A stretch of 64,000 nucleotides of DNA from positions 124,001-188,000 of the forward strand of contig NW_023503340.1 in the NCBI RefSeq assembly GCF_014529535.1. The letters are read 5' to 3'. The notes below the pieces were generated by a model, which searched no databases, was not told the DNA's origin, and saw nothing but the letters and a program-made list of their open reading frames with translations. This DNA comes from Bradysia coprophila. Lineage: Eukaryota > Arthropoda > Insecta > Diptera > Sciaridae. A program made the position numbers and the translations under genes. Shown in pieces: positions 41,358 to 53,532 of this stretch (position 1 is its first letter; each line of letters starts with the position of its first letter).

Positions 41358-42329
41358 CTAATCCTCAGTCGAATTGTTCGGTGTATTTATAAACATACCC
41401 GTTGATCCAGCGGCTGCCTGACCGACCTGTAATATTTGCTGACTTTGTAACGGTGCTGCTTGCAGTATAATAGGCTGGGCAGCCTGGTTTTGAATTTGCA
41501 TCCGAAGTAGATTTAGCTGATTTTGAGGTATGTTGATCTGGAAAAGTTCAAATAATTTTTTGGTAAAAAAGTGACGAAAAGTCAGCAGGAGAAGAGAAAG
41601 TCTGAACTAACCGGAACATGTGTGATTTCACCATTTGGTGTCACTATTTGCTGAACCAATTGAATTTGCTGTGTTTGTTGGCCTTGTTGTATGCCGCCCA
41701 CAACTGTTGGCGTTCCCGTATTCGTCACTAAAATGTTTTGTGGTGCCGCTAGTGTAATCGGTTGCGTAACATTTTGACCCTGCATTTGAATCGTTGTACC
41801 AGGCTGTTGGACCTGTTGTGCTGTGATGCCATTCGTTCCCTGCAACGCTTGCTGATGCTGTTGGGCGAGTTGAAGATAATACTGTACTTGATCGCAATTC
41901 ACCAGCGGTTTCGTTTCGTTTTCCTTTTTGACCGGTTTCACTTCCTCGCGCGGAACAATATCAATCAAAAAATCGAATTGATCGAATTTTGTGATGGCCA
42001 TTGCAATGTCGTTACGTTGCAGCGTTCGCCGTTTATTGTCCTCTGTGTGCACCCAGGCACGTAAAGTTAATTCCTGTATAAACACTTCGGCTGCTTTTGC
42101 GAATAGTAGTGGCGCTTCAGCCGATATCATTTTTACATCTTCGTCTAATTTCATAATTTTCTTAATTCTTGCTAGGGGTAACACTTGATTCTTTGCGTCC
42201 ACTGTTTTTATTCGTTTGATTTCATCTGTGATTGTTGGCCAAAAGTCGTTCAATGTTGCCTGAGCTTCGCTTAGCGGGGTATTCTCATCGCTGAATGCTG
42301 CTTCCTGACTGTCGTTGTTTGTGTCCTCA
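41358..42329 (-). CDS. Nf-YC: Nuclear transcription factor Y subunit gamma (5' exon not found)
   Basis: NF-YC dimerises with NF-YB through a histone fold and, with NF-YA, binds CCAAT promoters. Two exons are visible: 41612-42329 and 41358-41537, joined in phase 0 across a 74-bp intron. They give 298 codons plus a stop. The histone fold is complete: [40 protein letters not shown], then [20 protein letters not shown] and [12 protein letters not shown]. After it comes a glutamine-rich tail ([29 protein letters not shown]), the usual activation region. The upstream exon begins at an acceptor TTTCAG in phase 2, so at least one 5' coding exon with the start codon lies beyond 42329, past the element at 42388-42792. 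I could not recognise it. Confidence 0.93.
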
Positions 42330-42387
42330 CTGAAACAGTTAATTGTTTAAATTAAATCGGATATTCGTTCTTCTATAGCATTCACAC

Positions 42388-42792
42388 TAGGGCGTATCGA
42401 ATTTTGCAAATTTTAAGGACCGCGATAGCCTGTGTGCGGAAAACGTAGATCATCGAAAACTGTGTCCGGGCATGTGGTTGATGAATCCGATGGAGCCATG
42501 GAAGAAGTCCCCCCGGGCGGCTTTAAGTTTCCGATGGTCATAATTCGGAAAGTTGAGAGTATTTTTGAAAACAATGTTCTAGCGGGATGTAGAGCTTTGA
42601 AAACTCTACAAATCTACCGAAGAAACCTATGGTACAAAAGGTGTCACTGCCAAGATTGCCTAACATCGAAAATGTGACCTTTTGGTTTTTGACTTATATT
42701 TCCTGAGAGACAAATGATTTTTTTTTAGCCTGTTGTATGAGGTGGTAGAGGAGGTCGAGCACTTCCAGTTTTGCAAAATTCGATACGTCCTA
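42388..42792 (+). mobile_element. hAT-like element (short relative of 35442), duplication ATTCACAC
   Basis: It has the same TAGGGCGTATCGAATTTTGC left end as the 1.4-kb foldback. Its right end is cut down to ..TTTGCAAAATTCGATACGTCCTA. ATTCACAC flanks it on both sides (42380-42387, 42793-42800). It sits 58 bp from the Nf-YC splice acceptor, presumably in intron 1. It carries the same short ORF (42432-42677). Confidence 0.87.
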
Positions 42793-42879
42793 ATTCACAC
42801 CACAAATACAATTTTTTCTGGTCATTTTCAATACGGGCCGAAATCACCAAGAACAAATTGAGTGGTTTTCTTATGTTGG

Positions 42880-43062
42880 AGTACTGCGAAACTCAATAAA
42901 TTGATCTTGGGAAAATTGAAACTCCTATATTTCCCAACTTATAAATTATTTATTTTTTTTATTTTCACATACCCTGAAAATAAAATAAATAATTTATAAG
43001 TTGCGAAATATAGGAGTTTCAATTTTCACAAGATCAACAAATTGAGTGTTTCGACAAGTGCG
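42880..43062. repeat. ~180-bp palindromic MITE
   Basis: GCGAAACTCAATAAATTGAT and a further ~60 bp on the left return as complement on the right (to about 43062), with an AT-rich loop near 42955-42975. No ORF. Confidence 0.6.
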
Positions 43063-44407
43063 AAAAAAAAATATTTCGATATCGAAATGACATTGATTAA
43101 ATTTAAAAAAAACATTGAATGAATCTAGCTTAAGTATTATGCGAATAGGTGACACCGACAATAAAAGTCGCGGTGATATTTGCTGTGAGTATTTGTTGGT
43201 TCTTTCAGTTGTCCAGCGTTAATTTAAACTTAACGTTTAATTTAATAATAAGTATTAGAACACTGTACGGTTGCAACGAGGGTTCCAGCAACAACGTTTT
43301 GTTTCATCATATCAACAAAACAAATGTTCACCCCCGTGCTATGAACGTTGCCTGGATTTCTTCTAAAGGAAATCGAGTGTTTTATTAGATGGGAATCTCG
43401 TCTCGACAACGAAATGCATCTTAAGAGTTTAGTTTATTTTTATGGTTCTTCATCTTCGCTATTCCAACCCAAAAAAAAACCATTTCTCTTCATGTGGCGG
43501 AAAATAGACCGTTCCGTTATTCAAATGAGACCATTGATTGTAAGGAAATATAATTTCATAAAAAGAAGTTTGCAAGAAGAAAAAAATCGATATTGTCTCT
43601 GATGTATGTTATACAAAGTTTAACGTTGTACCATAAACCAATGTGAGCCTGTGCACCACCACCACGTAAATGTATAAATGTATAATAAACAGTTGTCCGA
43701 ATATAAGTGGAATAAGTGGTACATACCACGAAACAGTGGAATAAATATTCCCAAGAAAAGAATGAACATTCCCAAGTATAGAAAAAAGGTACCACGTAAA
43801 TGTGCTTAATGTAAAAAAATTTTACTATTCGACACTGTTGTAGATATATGTGTGTTGTATACATTACCAACAGGGCTGTCACGGTAAGGACGAACTATTG
43901 TACAGCGGTTAAGGACATTTTCGTTTTTTGTACCAACCCTGTTCGAAGTGAACGGGTCTTGTTTTAGCCATTCTTCAAGCAATACAATTAAATTTCGACA
44001 GCAAAATGATTTAATAGGCAATTCAATTAACTCTCGACAGTTGCAAACAAATATCGGCAGATGTCTGCGGTATTTGTTTTCGGTGAGACTTTCATTCAAT
44101 TTGCATGTAAAGTGTCATTCCTGTCCGTGTTTCGTGTTCAAGGAAAAAATATCTTCGGAAAGATTTTGCAGCCGAAATTTTTTTTTTTTTTTCAAATTTT
44201 ACTTACCCAACGAACAGCATTTTGTATTCCTGGATAAAACTGTTTGTTTTCCGGAGCAATCGATTTTGTCCGCACCAATATTAATCCAGTTAGAATATTG
44301 AATGTCAATAATTCCACAACAAAACACTCATTCACAGCAGACAATGCATAAATTATTAGTTAGAACAATTAATTGAGAAATAGTTTTCGGTTGTGTTCAT
44401 GCACAAT

Positions 44408-44618
44408 TCAATTTGTTTGTTTGTAAACAAATGACACTTTTGAATTAGCACGTGGAATATTTTGGGGTTTAAAGACCAATGGGGTGATCGATGTATTGTA
44501 GAGACCAATAGCAAAATAGAGATACTGTTCTTGAGCTCCAATAGACATACGCCATTGATCGGATTGGTTGAAGGTAAGGTTGTCGCATATGACCATACCA
44601 TCAGCTGGTAATAATTTG
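44408..44618 (-). CDS. Coding-like exon of unknown gene
   Basis: After an acceptor CCCATTCAG the minus strand reads KLLPADGMVICDNLTF.. to ..PLVFKPQNIPRANSK and a stop, about 70 codons. Codon choice looks like a real gene (many C-ending codons in an AT-rich setting, balanced composition). I do not recognise the protein. A second possible exon with a consensus GTAAGT donor lies at about 44207-44290 on the same strand. It could be a decayed gene fragment. It is not obviously the missing Nf-YC exon. Confidence 0.3.
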
Positions 44619-44764
44619 CTGAATGGGAATTTTAAAAGGCGGGATATTTTGAAATGAGTTTTTAAATTGTAAAATCTAATCAATATAATAAATGGGATTA
44701 TTGAACGCAAACTTATTTCCTTGGCTAATTTTTTTTAAATTGTGACAAAAATTAATTGGTGTTA

Positions 44765-46357
44765 CGCAGGGCCTATTATTTGGGAATTAATTCCCAAAAT
44801 TCCCAAATATTCCCAAAAATTCACAAATATTCCCAAATATTGAACTGAATTGAGGAAGTCTTCTGTAGAGACGCAGACGTCGTTTCACTCAGGAACTACC
44901 CTTTAAATATTTGAACGATCAGTGGATATTATCATTATAAAATTTTTAATACACAGAATGACCTGTTTTAAGCTGATGGAGGAACCCCAAAAAATTTAAG
45001 TGCAATGAAAATAACACTTCGCTCATAAGGAATATGCATTGACATTGCCTAATCACGTCAAGCACATTACGTCCGAGGTTCCAAATTTTTGCTTTGACTT
45101 CAAAAACCTTGTCATCTAAGTCCCTAAATTGATTTCTGATAAATAAATCTAGTTTTAGTCGGCCCTGATTCTAGAAATGAGATGATCCAGTAGAGTTGAG
45201 TCCGTAGAACGGCAATTATTTTCTATCATATTCTCTTCTTCAAGTCTGCCGATATAAATACGCTTTGCTACTTCGCGAATAGATGTCGTTCATGGCTTAT
45301 TATTTGGTTATCGATTTTGGAAATATTTGGTAATATTTAGGAATTTTAGGGAATTTTTGGGAATATTTGGGAATATTTGGTAATATTTGGAAATATTTGG
45401 GAATATTTGAAGATATTTGGGAATATTTGGGAATTTTGGGAATATTTGGGAATTTTGGGAATTTTGGGAATATTTGGGAAGTAGAGGGTTGGAGAAGTGT
45501 AGACGATAGAAAATACCTGCTGTAATGTCGCTGGATATTCCTAAGTCACTCGTGAACAGCTAAGAGGGATTCTTTTGAATTTCGACTGACCGAAATCAGC
45601 CCTATTTTTTCGGAACTTTCTTATGTGTAGTGGTAGTATATAAGAAAGTCCCGGAAAAAATAGCGCCGATTTCGGTCAGTCGAAATTCAAAAGAATATTC
45701 TCTACAATAAACTTCTGATGGATGACATTAAATGGCAGTGGCATTTAGACACGATTCATAAAGCCTGGTTGATAACAATACAAAAAAAGAAACCTAACAT
45801 TTTGGCAGAATATATTCAAAAGGATCAATTTTTTGGAATTAATTCCTAAATATTCCCAAAAATTCCCAAAAATTCCCAGATATTCCCAAAATTACCAAAT
45901 ATTCCCAAATATTACCAAATATTCCCAAAAATTCCCAAAATTACCAAATATTCCCAAAATTCCCAAATATTCCCAAATATTCCTAAATATTACCAAATAT
46001 TCCCAAATATTCCCAAATATTCCCAAAAATTCCCAAAATTACCAAATATTCCCAAATATTCCCAAAAATTCCCAAAATTACCAAATATTCCCAAATATTC
46101 CCAAAAATTCCCAAAATTACCAAATATTCCCAAATATTCCCAAAATTCCCAAATATTACCAAATATTCCCAAATATTACCAAATATTCCCAAATATTACC
46201 AAATATTCCCAAAAATTCCCAAAATTACCAAATATTCCCAAATATTCCCAAAAATTCCCAAATATTACCAAATATTCCCAAAAATTCCCAAAATTACCAA
46301 ATATTCCCAAAATTCCCAAATATTCCCAAAATCAATTACCAAATAATAGGCCCTGCG
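44765..46357. mobile_element. 1.6-kb element built of a TTCCCAAATA-type minisatellite
   Basis: The ends CGCAGGGCCTATTATTTGG and CCAAATAATAGGCCCTGCG are exact complements and are flanked by the 7-bp direct repeat GGTGTTA (44758-44764, 46358-46364). Inside, a 9-10-bp unit (TTCCCAAA/TATTACCAAA) runs as plus-type repeats at 44780-44845 and 45829-46345 and as its complement at 45300-45480. The 185-aa reading frame at 45833-46390 is only translated minisatellite. A ~105-bp hairpin (TTTCGACTGACCGAAATC.., 45590-45690) sits in the middle. CAGGG ends suggest hAT. Confidence 0.78.
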
Positions 46358-46489
46358 GGTGTTAGCATCCATACGGCAATAACACCATAGAGTGATTTAG
46401 TTCATTTTGACAAGTCATGTTTATGTTTACGATAGGAAATTCCTATTAGGAATATTTCGATCAAATTTCTTGTCAATCTTGCATCTGTT

Positions 46490-46700
46490 GAAAAAACCAG
46501 AAAAATTCCTTTAACTTTAAGACAATATTTACAAATTTTCAAGGAAATTTCTTGAAAATCAAAGGAAAGTCTTTGAGAATCAAAGGAAAATCGTATGCAA
46601 ATGCTTGAAATTTACTTGAAATTGTAAAATCCTTAAAAATCAAAGATAACCCAGAAAATTGAAGAAAAATCCTTTGTCTTTGAGGATTTTCTTTTAAAAA
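46490..46700. repeat. Degenerate minisatellite related to 29130-29860
   Basis: Repeated phrases such as CAAAGGAAAATC and TTGAAAATCAAAGGAAAG are the complement of GATTTTCTTTGATTTTC units near 29150-29290. Noncoding. Confidence 0.5.
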
Positions 46701-48562
46701 AATCTGTTGACACTCAAATTACACTATTATCTGCCCCTCGTAAATTATTATGTCTCATAGTTTTTCCTGCTATCCAATTCATTTTTAAATTTTGTTTAAG
46801 AATCATCACCCATTCACGCGCCTAATTTTGAAATTGAAAACAAATCTCCGTGAGACTATAAAGACTTTATAGTCAAAGGTGGCAACCCTGCAGGAACTTT
46901 TTCGACATTTTGATTCCTCGACATTATTGACAATTGAAATACCATAAATTGTCTATTTAGAAAAATAATTACATTCTACAATCTCGGTTGGAAGAATCGA
47001 TTGAAAAACCATATTGTTCGCTGCTCGTCTGTGAGAAATTTCATTTTTACAAAAACAAAAATACAAAATTGAATAACATGTAACATTTTGCACCGATGTT
47101 TCATACCAATCATTTATTGATGGTGACAAACAGTTTGTACAACAAAAACCAACTTAGCAAAAACAAAAATTTCTATACAATTCCATATTACCATTCGATA
47201 CCATTTCAGTGGTTAAATAATAATAACTAAGCATCCGATGCGTATCGCAAAATTTTTGACTTCGATTATCACTCCTGTAAAAAGGTTACAGTCGAATTTT
47301 TTGAAATTTGTCACGTGATCGTTTCAAACAATAAAAATTCTCAGCGGAATGCTAAATTGCCTGTAGCAAAGAGTTGCGAGGAGTTCACATTGACAACTTC
47401 AATTGTCATATATATAACTGGCAGTACCATACCACACTGTAGCGTATTATCGAGCTTTTTTTGTTAAGTTAAGCTTAAACTCGACCCTTTTAATTGTATA
47501 TTTAATAAACGAAAAAATGTTTTTTAAACCTACATTATACGCGAATAGCGTCAAATGGTATTCCGATGATGGCCCCAATAGAAGATAGTAATAAAGTCTT
47601 TTGATAAATATTTCTAATTCGTCTTAACAAATAAACGGTGGCATAAAAATCAATAGGATGTACTTCGTATGACTATATAGGTTGGACAAAAAAAAACTCA
47701 GTTACATACATTAGTGCCATCTGTCGGATGAATACAATTTAAAAGCTTTAAGCAATGACACACGTTATGCATGTTTTCCATTTTCCCGCGTAACTTTCGG
47801 GCTTTTATGAATGCCTCACAAACTTACTGTCTTTGGATTAATAATATTTGATAAATTGTTTTCCCGTTATCACCGATAAGTATTTGTATTAAGGAGATTG
47901 CGACTTTCACTTATAATTTTAAGTTTCTATAAAAAGCGCGATTTATAGGTACATTTTGTTTGAATAAGTAACTTAGAATTTTCAGGTTCTAACGCAACTT
48001 ATATCTACAAATGAAATCACAATCTATCTAAAAAAATTTATGCAACTTATACTGACGGAAATGAACTCTTTCTAGCCTGTTTCTAATGTTATAACAATAT
48101 GCTAGACGCACATTTACACTTACAGCCTTTACTCTTCCTCAGATATACTTAAAACGTTATAAAACCTTAACATAATTTCAAAAGCTTCAGTGGCATGTCA
48201 AATCCTGACACCATCTGAATAAAATTTAAAAAAATGTTGAACGGTTTTGTTTGTATGAGTGGATCAGCTGAAAAATAGCAGATTCATGTCTAAATTACAC
48301 TGACGTCCACTATAACTAAATAACTCAGCAATCGTTAAAAAAGATTGACAATAAGTAAAATTGGAGTTTTAAAAGAACACTTCTACCACCACCAAAACTA
48401 TAGCACTGACAGTGCGTTGCCAAAACCTAATAGCTAAAATGTTATAAGACATATCACACTAGCGAAATATAAGAAAAATGAAATGTGTGTTTGTTTACTG
48501 CTTCCGGAACAAGTATTTTGGCTTCAATCGACAATCCCAATTACTCCTTCTTAAATATTATC

Positions 48563-50461
48563 CGAGGGGTAACCGACTCGGGTAATTGACTACACACCCT
48601 CAAAGGAATTGCCGGAGTATCCGGTAAATGATTGTAATTGATGAAATTGACCAGTATTGAAATATGTGGAATTGTAAAGAATTGAAAGTAAATGAGAGTA
48701 AATGCTGATAAGTGTGATTATCGGAAAGAAGTACCAGCGAATGCAAAACCACATTATTTCCTTTTTGTTTGAATTTTAAAAGCTCCCGCGCAATAAATAA
48801 CAGTGTACAGAGTTGATCAGTTCCATTTTAGAACAAGTCCAACATTCTTTTATGTTCAAAAAATGCACACTAAAGGATTCTTCTTCAGAGGATTATTTTG
48901 AGTCAGATACGGGAGAGTTTGAGCCGCAACAAATAAGTGAATATTCGTCGGGGGAATGTTAGGCTGGGCATTGCCGTTGCAAAATGCTCCAGTTACAAAC
49001 CAAATTTACAAAAAAATGCATCACCGACAATATCATCTATTCCATCAACTTTTCAAAAGCCTAAAATCTTACGATGTCGATCACTTGAACGAAACAAAAA
49101 ATTGAATACTTTGGCTTTTGCTGACGTGTGCTGAACAAATCCATTTCCTGTCGAGGTACGAACAACGTTTTGTGCATCGGACAACTGAAATAGACAAAAC
49201 ACATCAATTTACTTGAAAACATACACACTTCACATTAACCATATTAAATTTAATCAATCGTATAGTCATGGAAAAATTCATGTAATTCCTTTCCCGCACC
49301 ATAAATCGTAAAGAAATGAAGTTTTTTTCATGCCTTAGGCATAAATTACGGAATTTTTCTCGTAACTTAGGCCCTCACCATGAAAAGTTGTATACGCATC
49401 CGTTGTGGACGGTTTATTTTAGGGATTTTCGCTTGTCGCCCTCACTTCGTTGTGACTACAATCCTCGCAATTGCCTAAAATATACCGTCCACAACAGATA
49501 CGTAAATAACTATTCCTGCACGATATTTAGTTCGGGAAAAACTGATATTTCTTAATGAAAAATCATGGCAAAATATGTCGTATTTCAGTTGTCGGATGCA
49601 CAAAAGTTTTTCGTCATTTCCTGCCTTCGTACGAAAAATACTATTTATCTAAAATAAACAATGATGTGCGATGTGAAATTATTTTAAACAAAACTACAGT
49701 CAATTGGACGGTTTAATCTAAATTGAAATTGAAAAATCTCTTCTAAAAAATACGAGTAAAAAGTAAAGATTCTAACAAAATGAGTCACAAATGTAGGACA
49801 ACATAGTTGTTCCAAATTTTAGTTTGATATAGATCATTTTCATGACCTTGTAAACGTCAGACACGATCCCAAAACTGTCAGACATGTCGAAAAATATCGA
49901 ATGAATTGAACGAACGATTTTCATATAAAAATCAGTAAATTGAACGCAGTTAACGTCAATTGATTGAGGTTAAGGATTACTTGACGAAAAATTAAGTAAG
50001 GTTACGTTGACAAGTACCGTATAATGAAAATGATCTATAGTCTGATGATTCTTTTTCCAAAATGCTTAAGGGTTTAACTTTGACTTTAAATTTGAATCTA
50101 TTTGAAAATATCGAGCAATTATTTCGAAAATTCGTGGAATTGAAGGAATTGATTGGAATTATAGTAATTGAAGGGCGAATCCGGCAAGTAGTGGTGTTAA
50201 TCCGGTAATCAAAGAAATAAAAGGAATTAAGAGCAATTAAAGGGAATTGAATGAAATTGACAGGAATTGAACGGAATTGAAAGGAATTGAAAGGAAATTG
50301 AAAGGGAATTGAAAGAAATTGAACGGAATTGAAAGGAATTGAAACGAATTAGAGCGAATCCGGCAATTAGACGAGTTGGTCCGGTAATTGAGGTAATTAA
50401 ACGGAATTGAAAGGAATTAGAAATTGATTTGCCACCATTTTGGCCAGTCGGTTACCCCTCG
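48563..50461. mobile_element. 1.9-kb hAT-like element, duplication ATATTATC
   Basis: Terminal inverted repeats CGAGGGGTAACCGACT are exact over 16 bp and flanked by ATATTATC (48555-48562 and 50462-50469). Subterminal minisatellites of GGAATTGAAA type lie at 48600-48760 and densely at 50220-50420. The middle (about 49150-49620) shows a nested palindromic insertion whose ends read GTACGAACAACGTTTTGTGC-like and its near complement. No intact transposase was found. Confidence 0.82.
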
Positions 50462-50499
50462 ATATTATCGCTAAGCAATAATGTTGAAATTTTATTTTT

Positions 50500-51130
50500 C
50501 TTAGAATTCGCTAATTCGGCCGAGTGTGAATACACATCCTGTGCCAAAATAGGTATTTGTGTATCTGTTTTGGACAGATACTCAAAAAAATATTCATGTA
50601 GGGGGTCGAAATCCAGAGAAAAATCTCAAAACTCCCTCATTTTCGGCCCCGACATATGAAATAGTTATTTACGTATCGATTGAGGAGGCCGAAAGAGTTA
50701 CGTATTAAGTTTTATATGCTACCTACTGGGGACGAAAGTTGAAAAATGTAAGCCCAAGGGCCGAAAGTGAAAGAAAAGCTTCGCTTTCGCCCCTTCGGCT
50801 TACATATCTGTCACTTTCGGCCCGTGGGCTTACATTTTTTTCTTTCGTCCCGCAGTAGGAAGCATATAAAAGTATTTATGTCGTATTTCAATTCTCGGTT
50901 GCCGAAACAGCATTCATCACCGAGTTACACAATACGTTTTCGCTTTCGGTCCTCTTAGCAAGCATCGAGGCAAGCATACAAAACTTAATACGTAACTCTT
51001 TCGGCCTACTCAATCGATACGTAAATAACTATTATATGTGTCGGGGCCGAAAATGAGGGAGTTTTAAGATTTTTCTCTAGTTTGCGACCCCTTACATGAA
51101 AATATTTTTTTTTTGTATCTGTTTTGGACG
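50500..51130. mobile_element. Foldback element with CGGCCC-rich arms
   Basis: Sequence at about 50570-50720 (GGTCGAAATCCAGAGAAAAATC, CCTCATTTTCGGCCCCGAC, GTTATTTACGTATCGATTGA) returns inverted at about 50980-51100. The centre holds a second palindrome, AAGCCCAAGGGCCGAAAGTG with its complement. It lies 40 bp from the 48563-50461 element. Confidence 0.6.
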
Positions 51131-51239
51131 ATTGATTTTAGGCACAACTCGCGAAATTGCCTAAAAACAATCGTCCAAAACAGATACACAAATAACTATT
51201 TCTCTACAACGGCAAAGATAGTTTTACTTTTCGTCATTG

Positions 51240-51435
51240 TGCCTGAGTTGAGAAATATGTGCGGTGTGTAATCAACCTTCACTCATCCATCAGAAAATTA
51301 CGTTTTGTTGACGCTTCGTTCGATGATGAAAATGTTTTCATAGAATTTTCTCCCCCGAACTGTCTTTATTTTTGTTTTGAAAACTTGTGTACGAAGTTGA
51401 TGTTTTTTTCCTCTGTAAACAAATAACTATTATGC
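51240..51435. repeat. Short non-autonomous element, recurrent family
   Basis: The phrases GTGATTAACC.., CGAACTGTC and AAATAACTATT recur at about 5520-5830, 10560-10740, 26400-26600, 54940-55200 and 56560-56650. They mark a dispersed small-element family with subterminal AGAAAATAGA/TTTTCTCC blocks. Boundaries are uncertain and no ORF is seen. Confidence 0.45.
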
Positions 51436-53064
51436 AAGGCGTAATAATAATCAAATTAATTAAAACATTCGAAAATCTGAAATAATTGATGTGAAGATTA
51501 AAAGATGAATGTATCGGTCAGTCCTTCATACTTTATTCATGCAGTAAAATAGACAAAAAAAGAGATTCAAATGTTTCTTCTAATTAAGCAATTTATCTTA
51601 AGTTTTTATATTTTCTACAGTCCAGTCAGTCAAGCTGAAAAATTTTCGATCAAAAAACGTTTATGGATAAGTGTGTAACCTTTTCAATTTCTTAATTACA
51701 TTTCATTGGCGTTCATGATTTTCGGTTTTTTCTACCTTATGTATCATAATTTCATTCAACATTACATCTCATTGGTATTCATCGAAGTACTCTTTCAATA
51801 AAATGCATAATAACTTCTTCTCTAATACCAATATCGTAAAAGGCAGATAAAATGTAAGTATATGAGTGGTAAGTGAAGAGAGTCGTCGCATCACACAAAA
51901 AAATTAAAATAATCGGTATAATGGTATGAAGACCCTTGTCTATTATATAAAGAAGCTGTCGATTGGAAACAACGCACAACTAGTCTGTCCAGATGGTTAA
52001 AAGTATCTTCAAGGTTGTTCGGGTTTGAAACTTTGATGATGATTGAAACATTTCCAATCCCCAGACGCATTTTGTCAAAAGTGTATGTTCAATTTGCCAA
52101 ACTTTCATTTTGATACGTTTTTCAACCGAGCGGCTTATACTCTTGAAACGTGATTGCAGACTACCATTAACCTGTTAATGGTTATTTATGACATCGAGTG
52201 CAAAGTACTTTATTCGGCTCAGATAAAAAAAAAAATCATATTAAAATTTGAAGGTCCAAGTGCATTAATTTCTAATTCTTCGGGGATGATATAATCAGGT
52301 CCAGCTAGGAATTAAAGAAATATAAAAGCAAGACTTAACTTTTTCCCTTTAAATAATAACAGAGGTCTCCCAGAGGTGTGTAATTGATGGAATTCGAAGC
52401 AGACGGTAAGGGCAAAGTGTTTGCCTATGTTCATAGATGACGAATCCGCAATAAAAATTTTGTCTGTCCATCTGTCCGTCACGTCGATATCTTGAGTAAA
52501 TCAAATCCGATTTCAAAATTTTTTTTTTCCCTGAAAGATAGTCGAAATAGTGAGGCTAAGTTCGAAGATGGGCATATTCGGGTCGGCCCTTCGTGAGTTA
52601 GGGCCACCTAAGTGATTTAAGGTCTTTTGGTGATATTTATGGGAAAATGACACGGCAAATGATAAATATTGTCAATACCAATCCAGGATTTTTTTTTTTA
52701 ATCGGGTGAGTCGACCGTGAGTTAGGGCCTTAGAAGTGAAAGGCTACTCGGCCCTATGTGTATTTTGCATATAAGTCATAATAAAGGTAGTCGAACAATG
52801 TTGTTGAAAAAAAAAATTGGGTCCTTGGACTAGGGCTCTGTGTGTATTTTACATAGAACGCGAGTAAATTTCATCCGTTTTTCGTAATTTTAGTTTAATT
52901 TGAAAGGTAATCGAAGGCCAAATAGAATGTTGTTGAAAAAAAAATTAAATTTGGGTCCTCGGACTGAGGCCGATACTAGGCCCTATGTGTATTTATACTC
53001 AACAAATTAAAATTTTAGGGCTATTTGAAATTTTTGTTTTATTTGAAAGGACGGGGCTTCGTTA

Positions 53065-53510
53065 GTGATATATCAGTGGTTGGACTAAGCCTAATCCGTC
53101 CTTTACTTCTATATACTCAGTGAAGAGTATAATCTGAAACGAATCACAGCGAGCTGGCGTTCCCCTTCTTCATCACACAGCTGAAATGCCTATCTAAACG
53201 AAGCTAAAAACAAAATAAAATAAATTAAATTAAGATCAAACAGAGTTTTAACACTCTTCCCTTACCCTGGACTCACGTTAAGTGAATGAATTGAGAAAAA
53301 GAAGGCTGTTTCGACCTCGAGATCTAGCGGCGGTCCAAAAGCCAGAGTGGACTCACTATCTTCAGTTGTTTCCGCTAGCCTCTTACACAAGACAGCAGTA
53401 AATCTTTCAATTGAACTGTAGCGTTAGAAAGTTTACATAAGTAATTGCCATCTGCTGAGTATATAGAAGTAAAGGACGGATTAGGCTTAGTCCAACCACT
53501 GATAAATCAC
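53065..53510. mobile_element. 446-bp mariner-like MITE nested in copy 4
   Basis: Inverted ends of about 55 bp (GTGATATATCAGTGGTTGGA.. and ..TCCAACCACTGATAAATCAC) are flanked by TA (53063-53064, 53511-53512). Neighbouring family copies show the uninterrupted site. No transposase. Confidence 0.82.
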
Positions 53511-53532
53511 TAGCGCTATGCGCAATTTCTAA

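Noticed and set aside
43149..43388. 79-codon open frame with a hydrophobic start
   Set aside because: It does not start with ATG, has no recognisable homology and its codon use matches the AT-rich background.
45833..46390. 185-codon open frame rich in Asn, Ile, Pro, Lys, Tyr, Ser
   Set aside because: It is translated minisatellite inside a transposon; the complementary strand is equally open for the same reason.
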